Assembly (NCBI GenBank): GCA_965250215.1
Contig: CBDFNN010000004.1
Span: forward strand, 1,798,001 to 1,862,000
Length of the DNA: 64,000 nucleotides
From: CBDFNN01 sp965250215
Lineage (GTDB): Bacteria > Bacteroidota > Rhodothermia > Rhodothermales > DATKEJ01
Direction of reading: 5' to 3'
The notes under the pieces were generated by a model, which was not told the DNA's origin, did no database searches, and was given only the letters and a program-made list of their open reading frames with translations. Shown here piece after piece: positions 18,637-27,900 of this stretch. Position numbers and translations under genes: made by a program. Position 1 is the stretch's first letter; every line of letters begins with the position of its first letter.

Positions 18637-20688
18637 ATGTCCTTAACATTAATCCTCTACTCGATACTGCTAGTCGCTAGTCTTACCGACTTGCGCAAAG
18701 GCATCATCCCAAACGGGCTGATCCTAGCAGGGATGGTTTTGTGTCCATGGGTTGTGGGCAAGGACGTCTTGCCCAACGGCCTCATCGCGATTGGCCTTTG
18801 CGCTGGCCTTCTCGCTGTACTGGAAATCTATCGTCGCTGCGCCAGCAAGCGGGGTATGGGTATGGGCGATGTAAAGCTTCTTTTTATTATCGGGCTCTAT
18901 ATGGGATGGGACGCCGTCTGGATCCTCTACATCGCTTTCTGTTTGGGCGCCGTCTTTGGATTGGCTGGCATGGCATTGAAGAGGCTCACCAGGAGTTCTC
19001 GCTTGGCCTTTGCGCCCTTCCTAGCTCTGGCGAGCGTCATCGTCACGCAAGGATTTACACCCATGCTCGCTTTGGGTGTGATCGGCGGAGCTGACGTACT
19101 GGAGAGCTTGGGTGTTCATGGATGGGCCCTTTCGGGTCTGTTGCCCATAAGGGCAAAATGGTCCTATCAGCGAAGCGTGCGACCTTGGCGGTCAGAGAGA
19201 ATGGGAACAACGACAAAAAAAATAATGAAAGAGGAGAGGGGATCGGCGATGGTTTCGGTTCTCGTTCTCATCAGTTTACTAACCTTAATTCTAGGTCTTC
19301 TCTTTGGTTTGCATGTAGCCCAATACCGCTTAATCAAACAGGACAGCCACCAAGTCGAGGCGCGCTATATTTCTGAAGCGGCCTTGTATGTCGCGATGGA
19401 TTCCCTGGAACACAATCCCAGGTGGCGCACGAAGGGCTGGCCCCTGGCCATCGCAACCGGCGACACGGTCTCCATAGATATCGAGCCCTACGGAGGGTAT
19501 TTGCTTATTCGGTCTACAGCAGAAAAAAAGCGAGCACGCTATGTCACGCGAGCCGTCGTCGGCGAGAAGCCTAGTCAGCTTTTGCGCTACGCGGTCTACC
19601 AATGGGACGACCGTTCCAATCTGAGTATCGCAGGCGAAACCAACATAGGCGGGGATATCGTAGTCGGATTCAGAGGGACACGACTGGAATCGCTGGAAGG
19701 TATCCCCTTTACGGGTTCGATCGATGGCGAGAGCTTTCCGATTGAACTCATCCAAGAGCCGGAGTTTTTCTACGAGAGTTTTTCTGAAACACAGTTTGGC
19801 TTTGAGCAACTATTGGCCTTTGGTGCGAGCCGAGCTTCGGCTTGGCCTTATGAAAAGCGAACGCGGGCGAGGCAGTTGATCTCCAACAATGAAATCGTCT
19901 ATTTTGGCGGCGACCAAACATTTAGCGATGCCGATTCCACCTTATTCGACCGCGCCATTAATCTCGTAGTGGAGGGTGATATTCGCATCACCGGTTCCTT
20001 TGCCTTTGAACCGGGCAGCGCCATCGTCGCAGGCGACAGTTTGTCTCTGGAAGGCGATTTGAGACTCCACGACACGACGCTCTACGGTAGAAATGGGCTA
20101 TCCTTGACCGACCGCGTGAGTGGCTTCGGTCAGCTCTTGTCCAACCATTCCATCCATATCCAGGACGATGTCTACATCCGCTACCCGAGTACGGCCTATA
20201 TCTCGGCGGAGGAGATCAACAACGGCGGTGCAATACGAATCGAAAACCGGTCGGTTTTTGAAGGCAGCCTTGTCGTTCCAAAAACAGATGTCATTCCGGA
20301 CCGATCACGCGGTCGTATCATTCTTGGTGATAGTACGCTGGTCCGCGGCTCTATTGTAAATAATTTGGAAACAGAGCTGCACGGGGTCCTAGAAGGGAAT
20401 GCCCTGACCTACCAGTTCTATTTTTACCGGGACCCCTCGGACTACATCAACTGGCTCTTCAATACCGACATCGATGTAAGGGATCGTCCGGCGAATTTCT
20501 TAAGCCCTTTGCTGAGTCCCAACAACCCGAATCTGGAAGTCGTCTGGATGGAGGGCTACGGTGAACCAAAGACGCTTGGCCGTTTTTTGCCCTTGACCTC
20601 CAATCTGAGGAGAGGCCATTCGGAACCACCAAAATCCCGAGAACCGGAGCCGCAGAGCCCCCAAGGGTCGTCCCCAAAGAAGAAGTGA
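18637..20688 (+). CDS. Prepilin peptidase fused to GspK/PilX-like pseudopilin
   Basis: One open frame of 683 codons. Residues 1-~170 are a membrane aspartic protease of the type IV prepilin peptidase (A24) family: the two catalytic aspartates are Asp18 (SLTDLRKGIIPN) and Asp78 (GMGMGDVKLLF). The N-terminal methylase domain is missing. From Met189 a second module starts with its own prepilin-like signal (KEERGSAMVSVLVLISLLTLILGLLFG; probable cleavage after Gly202). It lacks Glu at +5, as GspK/PilX-type minor pseudopilins do. A long beta-rich, bactofilin-like repeat domain follows, to a Pro/Ser/Lys tail. Either it is a true protease-substrate fusion or translation restarts at 19201 or 19225. 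The next gene overlaps its stop (GTGA). Confidence 0.82.
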   Translation: MSLTLILYSILLVASLTDLRKGIIPNGLILAGMVLCPWVVGKDVLPNGLIAIGLCAGLLAVLEIYRRCASKRGMGMGDVKLLFIIGLYMGWDAVWILYIAFCLGAVFGLAGMALKRLTRSSRLAFAPFLALASVIVTQGFTPMLALGVIGGADVLESLGVHGWALSGLLPIRAKWSYQRSVRPWRSERMGTTTKKIMKEERGSAMVSVLVLISLLTLILGLLFGLHVAQYRLIKQDSHQVEARYISEAALYVAMDSLEHNPRWRTKGWPLAIATGDTVSIDIEPYGGYLLIRSTAEKKRARYVTRAVVGEKPSQLLRYAVYQWDDRSNLSIAGETNIGGDIVVGFRGTRLESLEGIPFTGSIDGESFPIELIQEPEFFYESFSETQFGFEQLLAFGASRASAWPYEKRTRARQLISNNEIVYFGGDQTFSDADSTLFDRAINLVVEGDIRITGSFAFEPGSAIVAGDSLSLEGDLRLHDTTLYGRNGLSLTDRVSGFGQLLSNHSIHIQDDVYIRYPSTAYISAEEINNGGAIRIENRSVFEGSLVVPKTDVIPDRSRGRIILGDSTLVRGSIVNNLETELHGVLEGNALTYQFYFYRDPSDYINWLFNTDIDVRDRPANFLSPLLSPNNPNLEVVWMEGYGEPKTLGRFLPLTSNLRRGHSEPPKSREPEPQSPQGSSPKKK

Positions 20689-21044
20689 CCTTTCTTAGTA
20701 AACATATCGCTGACAAAAACGGATTCTCACTGGTAGAGGTCGCTGTCGCGATGGTATTGTTTTCTTCTGTCGCGATGGTGTCCGGTCTCTTCCTGATGCA
20801 GTTCGCCAGCTCGAAGGCCAATCACTACGAATCGGTGGCACTCATGCTGGCGGAAACCGAGATGGACGAGGTCTTACTCCACAGATCCTATTTTTCGGAC
20901 ACGAGAATACTGGAGGAAGGAAAGTGGCGCATCCGGAGACAGGTCAGCTTCGACCGCCGGCTGATTATGATCGAGGTGGAGGTCTACGGCGCGCGGCGAA
21001 ACGAGCCCTATGTCGTTCTAAAGACGATGCGGTCTTCCTTGTGA
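20685..21044 (+). CDS. GspI-like minor pseudopilin
   Basis: The 119-residue protein has a prepilin signal (KNGFSLVEVAVAMVLFSSVAMV: Gly before the cut, Phe at +1, Glu at +5) and a small globular domain with a conserved-looking ALMLAETEMDEVL segment typical of GspI/PilV-type proteins. It starts with GTG overlapping the stop of the preceding fusion gene. Minor pseudopilins of this kind form the tip of the pseudopilus together with GspJ and GspK, and the gene order here (K-like, I, J) fits that complex. Confidence 0.82.
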   Translation: MTFLSKHIADKNGFSLVEVAVAMVLFSSVAMVSGLFLMQFASSKANHYESVALMLAETEMDEVLLHRSYFSDTRILEEGKWRIRRQVSFDRRLIMIEVEVYGARRNEPYVVLKTMRSSL

Positions 21045-21616
21045 TAAGGTCAAAACACATACCAAGCAGCGAGACCATTCTCAGAGAGAAGGAGTCTTTA
21101 GAAAAAAAAGGAAAAGAGGGTTTTACCCTCATGGAGTTTGCGATTGGTTTTATCTTGACTTCTCTATTGGCAGGGCTTCTCTTGTCCTTATTTTTCTATT
21201 CCAATACGGCTTTTCTGAACCGGCAGAGGGCCTTGTTGCGAGAAAACTATTCGCATCAGATTCGGCAGCAGCTGGTCGACGACTTTCTCTACAGCACCAC
21301 GCTCGATGCCCGTGTTTTGGACGCATGGTCTCTTCAAAACAAGTACGGAGAGATAGTTCACTATGCATGGAGAGACTCACTCCTCTTCAGAAATGACGTC
21401 CTCATGCATGAGGACGAGCTGCGCATTCAGGCCTTCGAAATTCGACCCCTCATCGGTCCGGATTCCCTGGTTTGGAACCTGCGTGGCTATGAAATCCTGG
21501 CTGAGCTGGAGGGATGGGGGCTGGTCATCGAAGACTCGGTTTCGGTTATGCTGCGCTTAGAGGAAGAATGGACGCCAGCCGTGGCATCGGAGTCCATTTA
21601 CATCGAAGATAAATAG
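21041..21616 (+). CDS. GspJ-like minor pseudopilin
   Basis: The start is taken as the GTG at 21041, which overlaps the previous stop (GTGA) and gives 191 residues; a longer frame back to 20924 merely overlaps the gspI-like gene. A lysine-rich leader precedes the class III signal KEGFTLMEFAIGFILTSLLAGLLLSLFFYS (Glu at +5). The rest is a beta-rich globular domain (RQQLVDDFLYSTTLDARVLDAW) with the general plan of GspJ/PilW-type tip pseudopilins. The gene ends 3 bp before gspF. Confidence 0.8.
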   Translation: MIRSKHIPSSETILREKESLEKKGKEGFTLMEFAIGFILTSLLAGLLLSLFFYSNTAFLNRQRALLRENYSHQIRQQLVDDFLYSTTLDARVLDAWSLQNKYGEIVHYAWRDSLLFRNDVLMHEDELRIQAFEIRPLIGPDSLVWNLRGYEILAELEGWGLVIEDSVSVMLRLEEEWTPAVASESIYIEDK

Positions 21617-21619
21617 GCC

Positions 21620-22762
21620 ATGGCAAAGACACATCCCCTTCACGCCCACCGGTCCGGCAGATTTAAGAAAGATTCGACTCAAGCCAAAAGCGGGTCGGCC
21701 TCTGCTGGCCAAGGCCTGTTCTGGCGGTCTCCCAAGGAAAAGGATCTCATCAAGTTCACGCGGGGCATGGCGGTTATGCTTAGTGCCAAGTTGAATCTGG
21801 CCGACGCCTTGAAGGCGTCCATCAAAACGGCGACCAACAAGAAACTGGCAGACGTACTCAGCGATCTATCAAAAGCCGTTAATAAGGGCCTATCCCTGTC
21901 GGCTGCGATGCAGGAGCATCCCAAGATTTTTGGCAATCTCTATGTGAACATGATTCGGACAGGGGAGAGCGCAGGGATTGTGGATCAGGTCATGTCGCGC
22001 CTCGCCGACCACCTGGAGAAGAGTGCAGATCTGAAGCGAAAAGTAAAAGCGGCCCTGTCCTATCCGACCATGGTGCTGTTTGTAGCGAGCTTGGCCGTCT
22101 TCTTTTTCCTGACTTCGATCGTACCCACCTTCTCTGAAATGTTTGCTTCCTTTGACGCGGAACTCCCAGGTCCGACGCTCTTTATCGTCGGCATCAGTGA
22201 TTTTTTATTGACTAAAGGATGGGTTCTGCTTCTTCTCTGTGTTGCTGTGATTGTAGGCGGTGCGGGTGCCCTGCGAACGGAGAAAGGGAGATGGTTTTGG
22301 GACGGCTTCAAGCTAAAAATACCCCTGATAGGCCGACTCCAAACCCGGGCTTTTCTTGTACATTTCTGTTCAACCCTTGGTCAGCTACTCGGCAACGGCG
22401 TCAACTTACTTGAGAGCATGAAGATCTTGTCCGAAAACTCCAGCAACGTCGTGATACGCAAGGCCTTGTCGGACGCGATGGCGCAAGTTAGGAGAGGGAG
22501 CGGACTGAGTAAGCCGCTCGAGAAGTCCGGCATCTTTCCGGCCTTAGTGCATCAGATGGTTTCCGTCGGAGAAGAAACCTCGAGGTTGGATCAGGTCATG
22601 ACACATCTAGGGAAGCAATACGAGTCGGAGATGGACAGCTTCATTGACGGCTTGACCTCTGTCATCGAACCCGTGCTCATCATGGTGGTCGGCGTGATCA
22701 TCGGCGGGATTCTGATCGCTTTGTATCTGCCTCTATTTGAGCTGATCCATGTGGTCGGTTAG
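21620..22762 (+). CDS. gspF: GspF/PilC inner membrane platform protein
   Basis: The 380-residue polytopic protein has the duplicated GspF cytoplasmic domain (DLIKFTRGMAVMLSAKLNLADALKAS and LVHFCSTLGQLLGNGVNLLESMKILSE). The conserved GE-S signature appears twice (MIRTGESAGIVDQVMSRLADHLE and MVSVGEETSRLDQVMTHLGKQYESEMD), and there are three membrane helices with the family-typical end VVGVIIGGILIALYLPLFELIHVVG. It anchors the ATPase and is the last gene of the operon, followed at once by a strong terminator. A broken second copy of its 3' half lies at 24165-24755. Confidence 0.93.
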   Translation: MAKTHPLHAHRSGRFKKDSTQAKSGSASAGQGLFWRSPKEKDLIKFTRGMAVMLSAKLNLADALKASIKTATNKKLADVLSDLSKAVNKGLSLSAAMQEHPKIFGNLYVNMIRTGESAGIVDQVMSRLADHLEKSADLKRKVKAALSYPTMVLFVASLAVFFFLTSIVPTFSEMFASFDAELPGPTLFIVGISDFLLTKGWVLLLLCVAVIVGGAGALRTEKGRWFWDGFKLKIPLIGRLQTRAFLVHFCSTLGQLLGNGVNLLESMKILSENSSNVVIRKALSDAMAQVRRGSGLSKPLEKSGIFPALVHQMVSVGEETSRLDQVMTHLGKQYESEMDSFIDGLTSVIEPVLIMVVGVIIGGILIALYLPLFELIHVVG

Positions 22763-22797
22763 TTATTTTTGACTCCCAATGAGGGAATCAAAAATAA
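22763..22797. terminator. Terminator of the secretion operon
   Basis: A 15-bp inverted repeat with one mismatch (arms 22763-22777 and 22783-22797; core GACTCCC/GGGAATC with A/T-rich ends) begins at the first base after the gspF stop. A-tract and T-tract ends make it effective on both strands. Confidence 0.88.
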
Positions 22798-22857
22798 AAG
22801 TGAGAAAAAAACCCATGACCGAGCTAACTATTCGTCTGAGTGTTTTCCAAAGGGACT

Positions 22858-22916
22858 AAAAAAGTTATCACTACCTGTCGCAATTTCGTGCGGAAATACG
22901 AATGTCATAATAGAAG
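22858..22916 (+). promoter_or_regulatory. Composite upstream element, copy 2 (fibre gene)
   Basis: Six A (22858-22863), then 12 bp, then a 41-bp block (22876-22916) beginning TGTCGCAATT and ending ATGTCATAATAGAAG. The block matches copy 1 at 31 of 41 positions, with the centre of the inverted repeat freely diverged but its length kept at 24 bp. It lies 112 bp before the fibre gene start. Confidence 0.65.
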
Positions 22917-23027
22917 GAGGACTGAATTACTCTGTGTTCCAGACCTCCCTTATTCATTCGATGGACGAAACGCCTCTGGGTGATATGAATGTCCATTTTA
23001 CTTATGTCATCATTAATTATCACTTCA

Positions 23028-24068
23028 ATGAAAACATCTTTGCTTCGAATAGTGAGTTTCAGCTCGCTCGCCCTCCTATTTTCATTTGGTTTCAACGCGA
23101 AACTACTTGGACAATCAACGACATGGGTGGATTCGTCTGCCACAGCCCTGAACATTTTTCAATCGGGAAGCGGCGGTGCCATTTATGCACTCACTCAAGC
23201 AACCAGCGACGGGATTGCGGTTTATGGAAGAGCAGATGGAAATGGTACTGGTGTGTACGCTCGAACTGCAGGTTCCGGCACGGCTCTACACGCCTATGCC
23301 ACAGGATCTGGATTAGGCGTCTATGCTAGGGCCGACAACGCCGGTCATGCCGGTTCGTTCAGATCTCTTGGCGCTGGTTCCGGGGTATACGTTCATGCAT
23401 CAGGAACGGGATACGGAGTCTATTCACTTACATCAGGCTCAGGAACAGGGGTTTACGGCCGCAGCATGGGCAGTGGCCATGGCGTTGAGGGAAGAGCCAG
23501 TGCAGGTGGTATTGGCGTGTATTCGTATATGGACGTTGGCACGACTAACTATGGGTCCTATGTATATCAACAAGGTACTGGCATAGGGAGTTATACGCGA
23601 GTCAGCAATGCTAGCTCTGTTGCAGAAGCTGTTAAGGTTCAACAGGACGGCTTGGGAATAGGACTGAATGTAACATCAGCAAATAACACGGCATGGAGTG
23701 GAAGCTTTACCGGAGGAAAGGGACTGTTCGCGGACCGAGTAGCCATCGGGGGAAATGAGAGTTCGGTGTACAAATTGGCTGTGCTGGGAGGTATCATTTC
23801 TGATGTAATCGAGGTAAAGGCCAGCGGCACATGGGCCGACTACGTCTTCAAGGAGGACTATTCCAAGATGAGTCTGGCTGAACTCGAGTCCTTCATCAAG
23901 GACGAAGGGCATTTGCCTTACTTCCCGTCGGCCAAAGCCGTCGAGGAAAAAGGCTCCTTCAACGTGGGCGAAACTCAGGTCGCCTTACTCAAGACCATTG
24001 AGGAGTTGACGCTGCACCTCATCGAGCAAGGGAAAGAAATTAAGGAGCTGAAAATGAAGATCAACTAA
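23028..24068 (+). CDS. Exported Gly-rich fibre-like protein with tail-fibre type C-terminus
   Basis: The ATG at 23028 opens a signal peptide (MKTSLLRIVSFSSLALLFSFG ... LLGQ); an in-frame ATG 39 bp upstream only adds residues before it. Residues ~40-235 are tandem Gly-rich units of the type G-x-GVYxRxxGxGTG, likely a repetitive beta fibre. The C-terminal ~90 residues hold a module very common in exported Bacteroidota proteins (WADYVFKEDYSKMSLAELESF, then HLPYFPSAKAVEEKGSFNVG, then a coiled coil ending EELTLHLIEQGKEIKELKMKI), which probably trimerises. A paralogous module ends the protein at 57527-58249. Function is unknown; a surface fibre is likely. It carries copy 2 of the shared upstream element. 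Confidence 0.75.
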   Translation: MKTSLLRIVSFSSLALLFSFGFNAKLLGQSTTWVDSSATALNIFQSGSGGAIYALTQATSDGIAVYGRADGNGTGVYARTAGSGTALHAYATGSGLGVYARADNAGHAGSFRSLGAGSGVYVHASGTGYGVYSLTSGSGTGVYGRSMGSGHGVEGRASAGGIGVYSYMDVGTTNYGSYVYQQGTGIGSYTRVSNASSVAEAVKVQQDGLGIGLNVTSANNTAWSGSFTGGKGLFADRVAIGGNESSVYKLAVLGGIISDVIEVKASGTWADYVFKEDYSKMSLAELESFIKDEGHLPYFPSAKAVEEKGSFNVGETQVALLKTIEELTLHLIEQGKEIKELKMKIN

Positions 24069-24097
24069 ACGATCTCCACCAAAGATATTTTCTAGAC

Positions 24098-24125
24098 AAG
24101 CCCCGGGTACCCACTATCGGGGCTT
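24098..24125 (+). terminator. Intrinsic terminator after fibre gene
   Basis: An 8-bp stem (AAGCCCCG at 24098-24105 with CGGGGCTT at 24118-24125) is followed by a short T-rich stretch, 30 bp after the fibre gene stop. Confidence 0.85.
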
Positions 24126-24164
24126 TTCCTAATCGACAAATAAATTTAGAATGGCTGCACTGCG

Positions 24165-24755
24165 AGGTCGACGCTCTTCATCGTCAGCATCAGCGATTTT
24201 TTGCTGAACAGAGTATGGATTCTTCTCCTTTTGTTGGTCGCAGTGGTTGTAGGCGGTGCCGGTGCCCTGCGTACAGATAAGGGTCGGTCGTTCTGGGACG
24301 GCTTCAAGCTCAAGGTGCCCCTCATAGGCCGACTCCAAACCCGGACTTTCTTGTTCATTTTTGCTCAACCCTTGGTCAATTACTCGGCAACGGCGTCAAC
24401 CTACTTGAGAGCATGAAGATCTTGTCCGAAAACTCTAACAACGTCGTCATCCGCAAAGCCTTGTCGGACGCTATTGGTATAGGCTCGGGAGCGGGCTGAG
24501 TAAGTCGCTCGAGAAATCCGGCATTTTTTCCGGCCTTGGTGCACCAGAGGGTCTCCGTTGGAGAGGAAACCTCTCGCTTGGATCAAGTCATGACTCATTT
24601 GGGGAAGCAATACGCGCCTCGGAGATGGACAGCTTTATCGAAGGACTGACCTCAGTCATCGAGCCGGTACTGATTATGGTTGAGGGCATCATTATCGGTG
24701 GGATTTGATTGCTCTCTATTTGCCTCTTTTCGAGCTCATCCACGTTGTCGGCTAA
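24165..24755 (+). pseudogene. Decayed partial copy of gspF (3' half)
   Basis: This stretch matches the 3' half of gspF (from about 22170 to its stop) nearly base for base over long blocks, for example the sequence around CTACTTGAGAGCATGAAGAT. It is broken by several small insertions and deletions: a lost segment near 24480, an extra base in GCATTTTTTCCGG, and changes at 24620 and 24700. It keeps the same stop position relative to the protein end. No start or intact frame remains. It is a remnant of a duplication of the end of the secretion operon, and copy 3 of the shared element follows it just as copy 2 follows gspF. Confidence 0.9.
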
Positions 24756-24795
24756 CGTGAATAGGTCACTGATTCGCTCGATTTGAAGCCTCTTT

Positions 24796-24855
24796 AAAAA
24801 AAAGTCGTCGCAGTTTGTCGCAATATGCCGCGCTTTTGCGAATGTCTTAGTGAAG
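24796..24855 (+). promoter_or_regulatory. Composite upstream element, copy 3 (RHS operon)
   Basis: Eight A (24796-24803), then 12 bp, then a 40-bp block (24816-24855) that begins TGTCGCAATA and ends ATGTCTTAGTGAAG. It contains the 24-bp inverted repeat from TCGCA at 24818 to TGCGA at 24841. It ends 85 bp before the RHS start codon. Confidence 0.65.
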
Positions 24856-24940
24856 GACAGAATTAATTCCTGACCACTTCCATCCGAAATATTCGAATTG
24901 AAGAGTCGGGAAAGGAATCAATAACCCAACACTCAGACAG

Positions 24941-27900
24941 ATGAAGATCCGTTTATTTAGCATCTCTACTTTATTGATGTTCGCTATCGCCACTCCCACA
25001 TTCGTTCATGCGCAAGACGTCTTTAGTGACTATCGCATCCATCCCGATGTGTGGAGACCTGCAGCAGGGATCGAGCCGGGAGTCGGTTCAGGCGGGGATT
25101 TAGGTTTAGATATTCCGCTACTAACAGTGCCAGGAAGAGGGGGACTGGATTATCAGGTTTCACTTGGTTACCAATCTGGAATCAAGCCAGATCAAGAGTC
25201 GAGTTGGGTTGGTTTAGGATGGTCCTATGACCCCGGTTCGATTGTCAGAGACATAGCGAATGGTTACAGTCAGACTGTTGAATCAGGCAATCCTATTCAT
25301 CACATCTATGGTGCCGATTTTTCTGACGATTCCAACCAGATTGTCATGCAACCGGATCTATATAACATTACAGCTCCGGGACTCAGCAATACCTTCGTTA
25401 AAGTGATGGATAGTGCTATCCCTTCAACATACCCACCGCTGGATCCCGAGAACGGATTTTATTTGACGGATTGGAAAGCATGGAAGATTGAAGCACTTGG
25501 GGGTGATACACCTGTTCAGCATCCTTTTCCACTGAATGTTAGTACGGGCACATTAACTAGCTGCATTGCGGAACAGGCACTCTGCGTAGATAAAAATGAC
25601 TATGATGGTTTCATTGTCACTAATACCGGTGGTGTCCGATACGTTTTTGGCTTACCGACACTCGCGACGAACAAGGTTGACTATCACTTTGGCGAACAAA
25701 CAGAATACTACGTTAACTCATGGAGACTTCTGGCCATATTGGGTTCTGACTTTTTGGGAAACGAAATACCCTGCGGAGTCGGCCTGCCGGGACACGATGA
25801 AGATGGAGATCCAATCTACAATATACCTCAGTGTGGCTCGACTGGATCGTGGATAAAATTCCACTATGATGATATCGGATCGTCCCAACTAGATGATCCC
25901 AATGACACGGATTTACTTCCAATTCGCTATCAGCATCACAATTTATTATTTGTCGAGACTCCCTCACATGTTGCTAAGTTTTTCAACGCACCCAAATCAA
26001 ATGAGCGATCTTCCGACGACTATCTTGAGGGTGTTGGAAAGATTAGACTCGAAAAAGTCTCGTTGTATGCCAAAGAGGGTTTTTCTGGAGCTAAGTTGGT
26101 CAAGTCGGCTTTGCTGAATATGGACCAGAGTCATCCTTCTGCGGGAGGTCCGGCACCCTTCTATTCGAGATGGAAACTTAATAGTATTGAGTTTGAAAAC
26201 GACGGTTCTGGTGTGGCTCCAAATTTACCAGGATATGACTTTGTCTATTTTAATGATCTTAGTTGTGATGCCATCAATACCTCCGATTTCGGATATTGCG
26301 CCGGACCTGGCTCGCAATGGGCTTGGAGTCTCAGGTCAATTCTCTATCCAAGTGGCGACAAGGATATTGTTACCTATGAGCCGGACTTAATAGCTTCGTC
26401 TACGCAGATGGCTTATTTCCAAAAAACAGTTGGCGTTACAGGATGTGACGGGACAAATACTTATCCAATTGGCGCCACAGATGGTGGCGTTCGAGTTTCA
26501 AACATCACAACAGAATTTCTTACGCAACCTGCACTTGGTACAGGCTACGTCAAAACTAGAAACTTCAGCTACGGAGTAGCGGGAATGGGTAGCCTTACCG
26601 GCATACCTAGCAAAGTATTTAGCCATTATTCCAGTATTCCGGCGTTCATTCCGAATGGTCGGTCTCGGGCTCGGGTGGTCTATCCTCAAGTGACAGAGAC
26701 AAGAGAGGATGGATCTTTCGTCACGACGAAATACACAACGGACTTAGGAGATGAGTCCGCGGGACCGTTTTCACTTATATCACCCGTTAAGTATCTCAGA
26801 CTAAAGGTTGGCGACGCAGCCGAATTCATTATGCGCAGCAACCATGATCTCAATTGGGGTATTGCTTATCAGACGAAGTCACGCGATCGAATCGTTCGCA
26901 CAAGTACAAAAAATTATCTCCTGGGTGCACATTCTATGTCCGACATTTATCCCGATTGTAGTGCGGCGGTGGGTCTTGCCATACAATGGAATAGTGGGAT
27001 GCAACTTCGGGCGCAAACCAATTACACGGCGAATTTTGACGAGTCCAATCCTCTATTATCTGTCACTGAGTTCAAATATGATCCACAGTATTTTATTCTA
27101 AATGCAAAGGAAGAAATTACAGATCATTCCCCATTAGTCAGAACGGACTATAAGTACCATTTCCAGGAGGCTCATGGCACAGAAATGGCTGCACGCAATA
27201 ATCTCACGGCAGTGTATCGCACGGATGTAAAAGAACTTATTTCTGGTTCGACAGAGGACGATCCAGACGATGATCCCGATCCAGATGACATATTTCCTCC
27301 TTACAGCTCACCTGATACTGGAAATAGCCTAGATCCTGCTGAATGGGTTTATCATAGGTCTGAAATAAATACCAGAAAACAGTGTGACGAAGTTGGTTTT
27401 TGTAAACTGGTGGAGGATCAATTAGTAGGTGACCCATATCCTTGGCGTCCTCACAAAACTTATATATACAAGTCGGCCGCACCGAAGTCTCTGGCTCCAA
27501 TTTTTTCTGAATCAGACACCGAATGGGTCAAAACATCGGAGATAAAGGAGTACGACGGCTATGGAAATGTGATTGACCAGTTGGGTCCCAACGGAGAAAA
27601 TCTCCAATTCACGTATGTAGCTCCCCAGCGGACTTTGCTTCAAAGGGTAGAGTCCTCTGTCACATCGGTTTTTCCTGATCATGACTTTACTATCAATTAC
27701 GATGATAGAAAGCGCATCGAGTATTTTTATGACGACAATTCTCTTTTCACAAAGTTCGAATACGATACGCACGGTCGGCTGACACAAACACTTCAACAAA
27801 AGTATTCGACGATAAACCAAGATTCTCGTTTTGCATATGAGCTGGCGCGGCAAACGGGAGGTCTGACAAACTCGATACAGACCAAGACTCATTTTGAGGG

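Noticed and set aside
18741..19376. Plus-strand frames overlapping the prepilin peptidase
   Set aside because: The peptidase frame has conserved catalytic motifs; the alternative frames are low-complexity, Arg/Gly-rich shadows.
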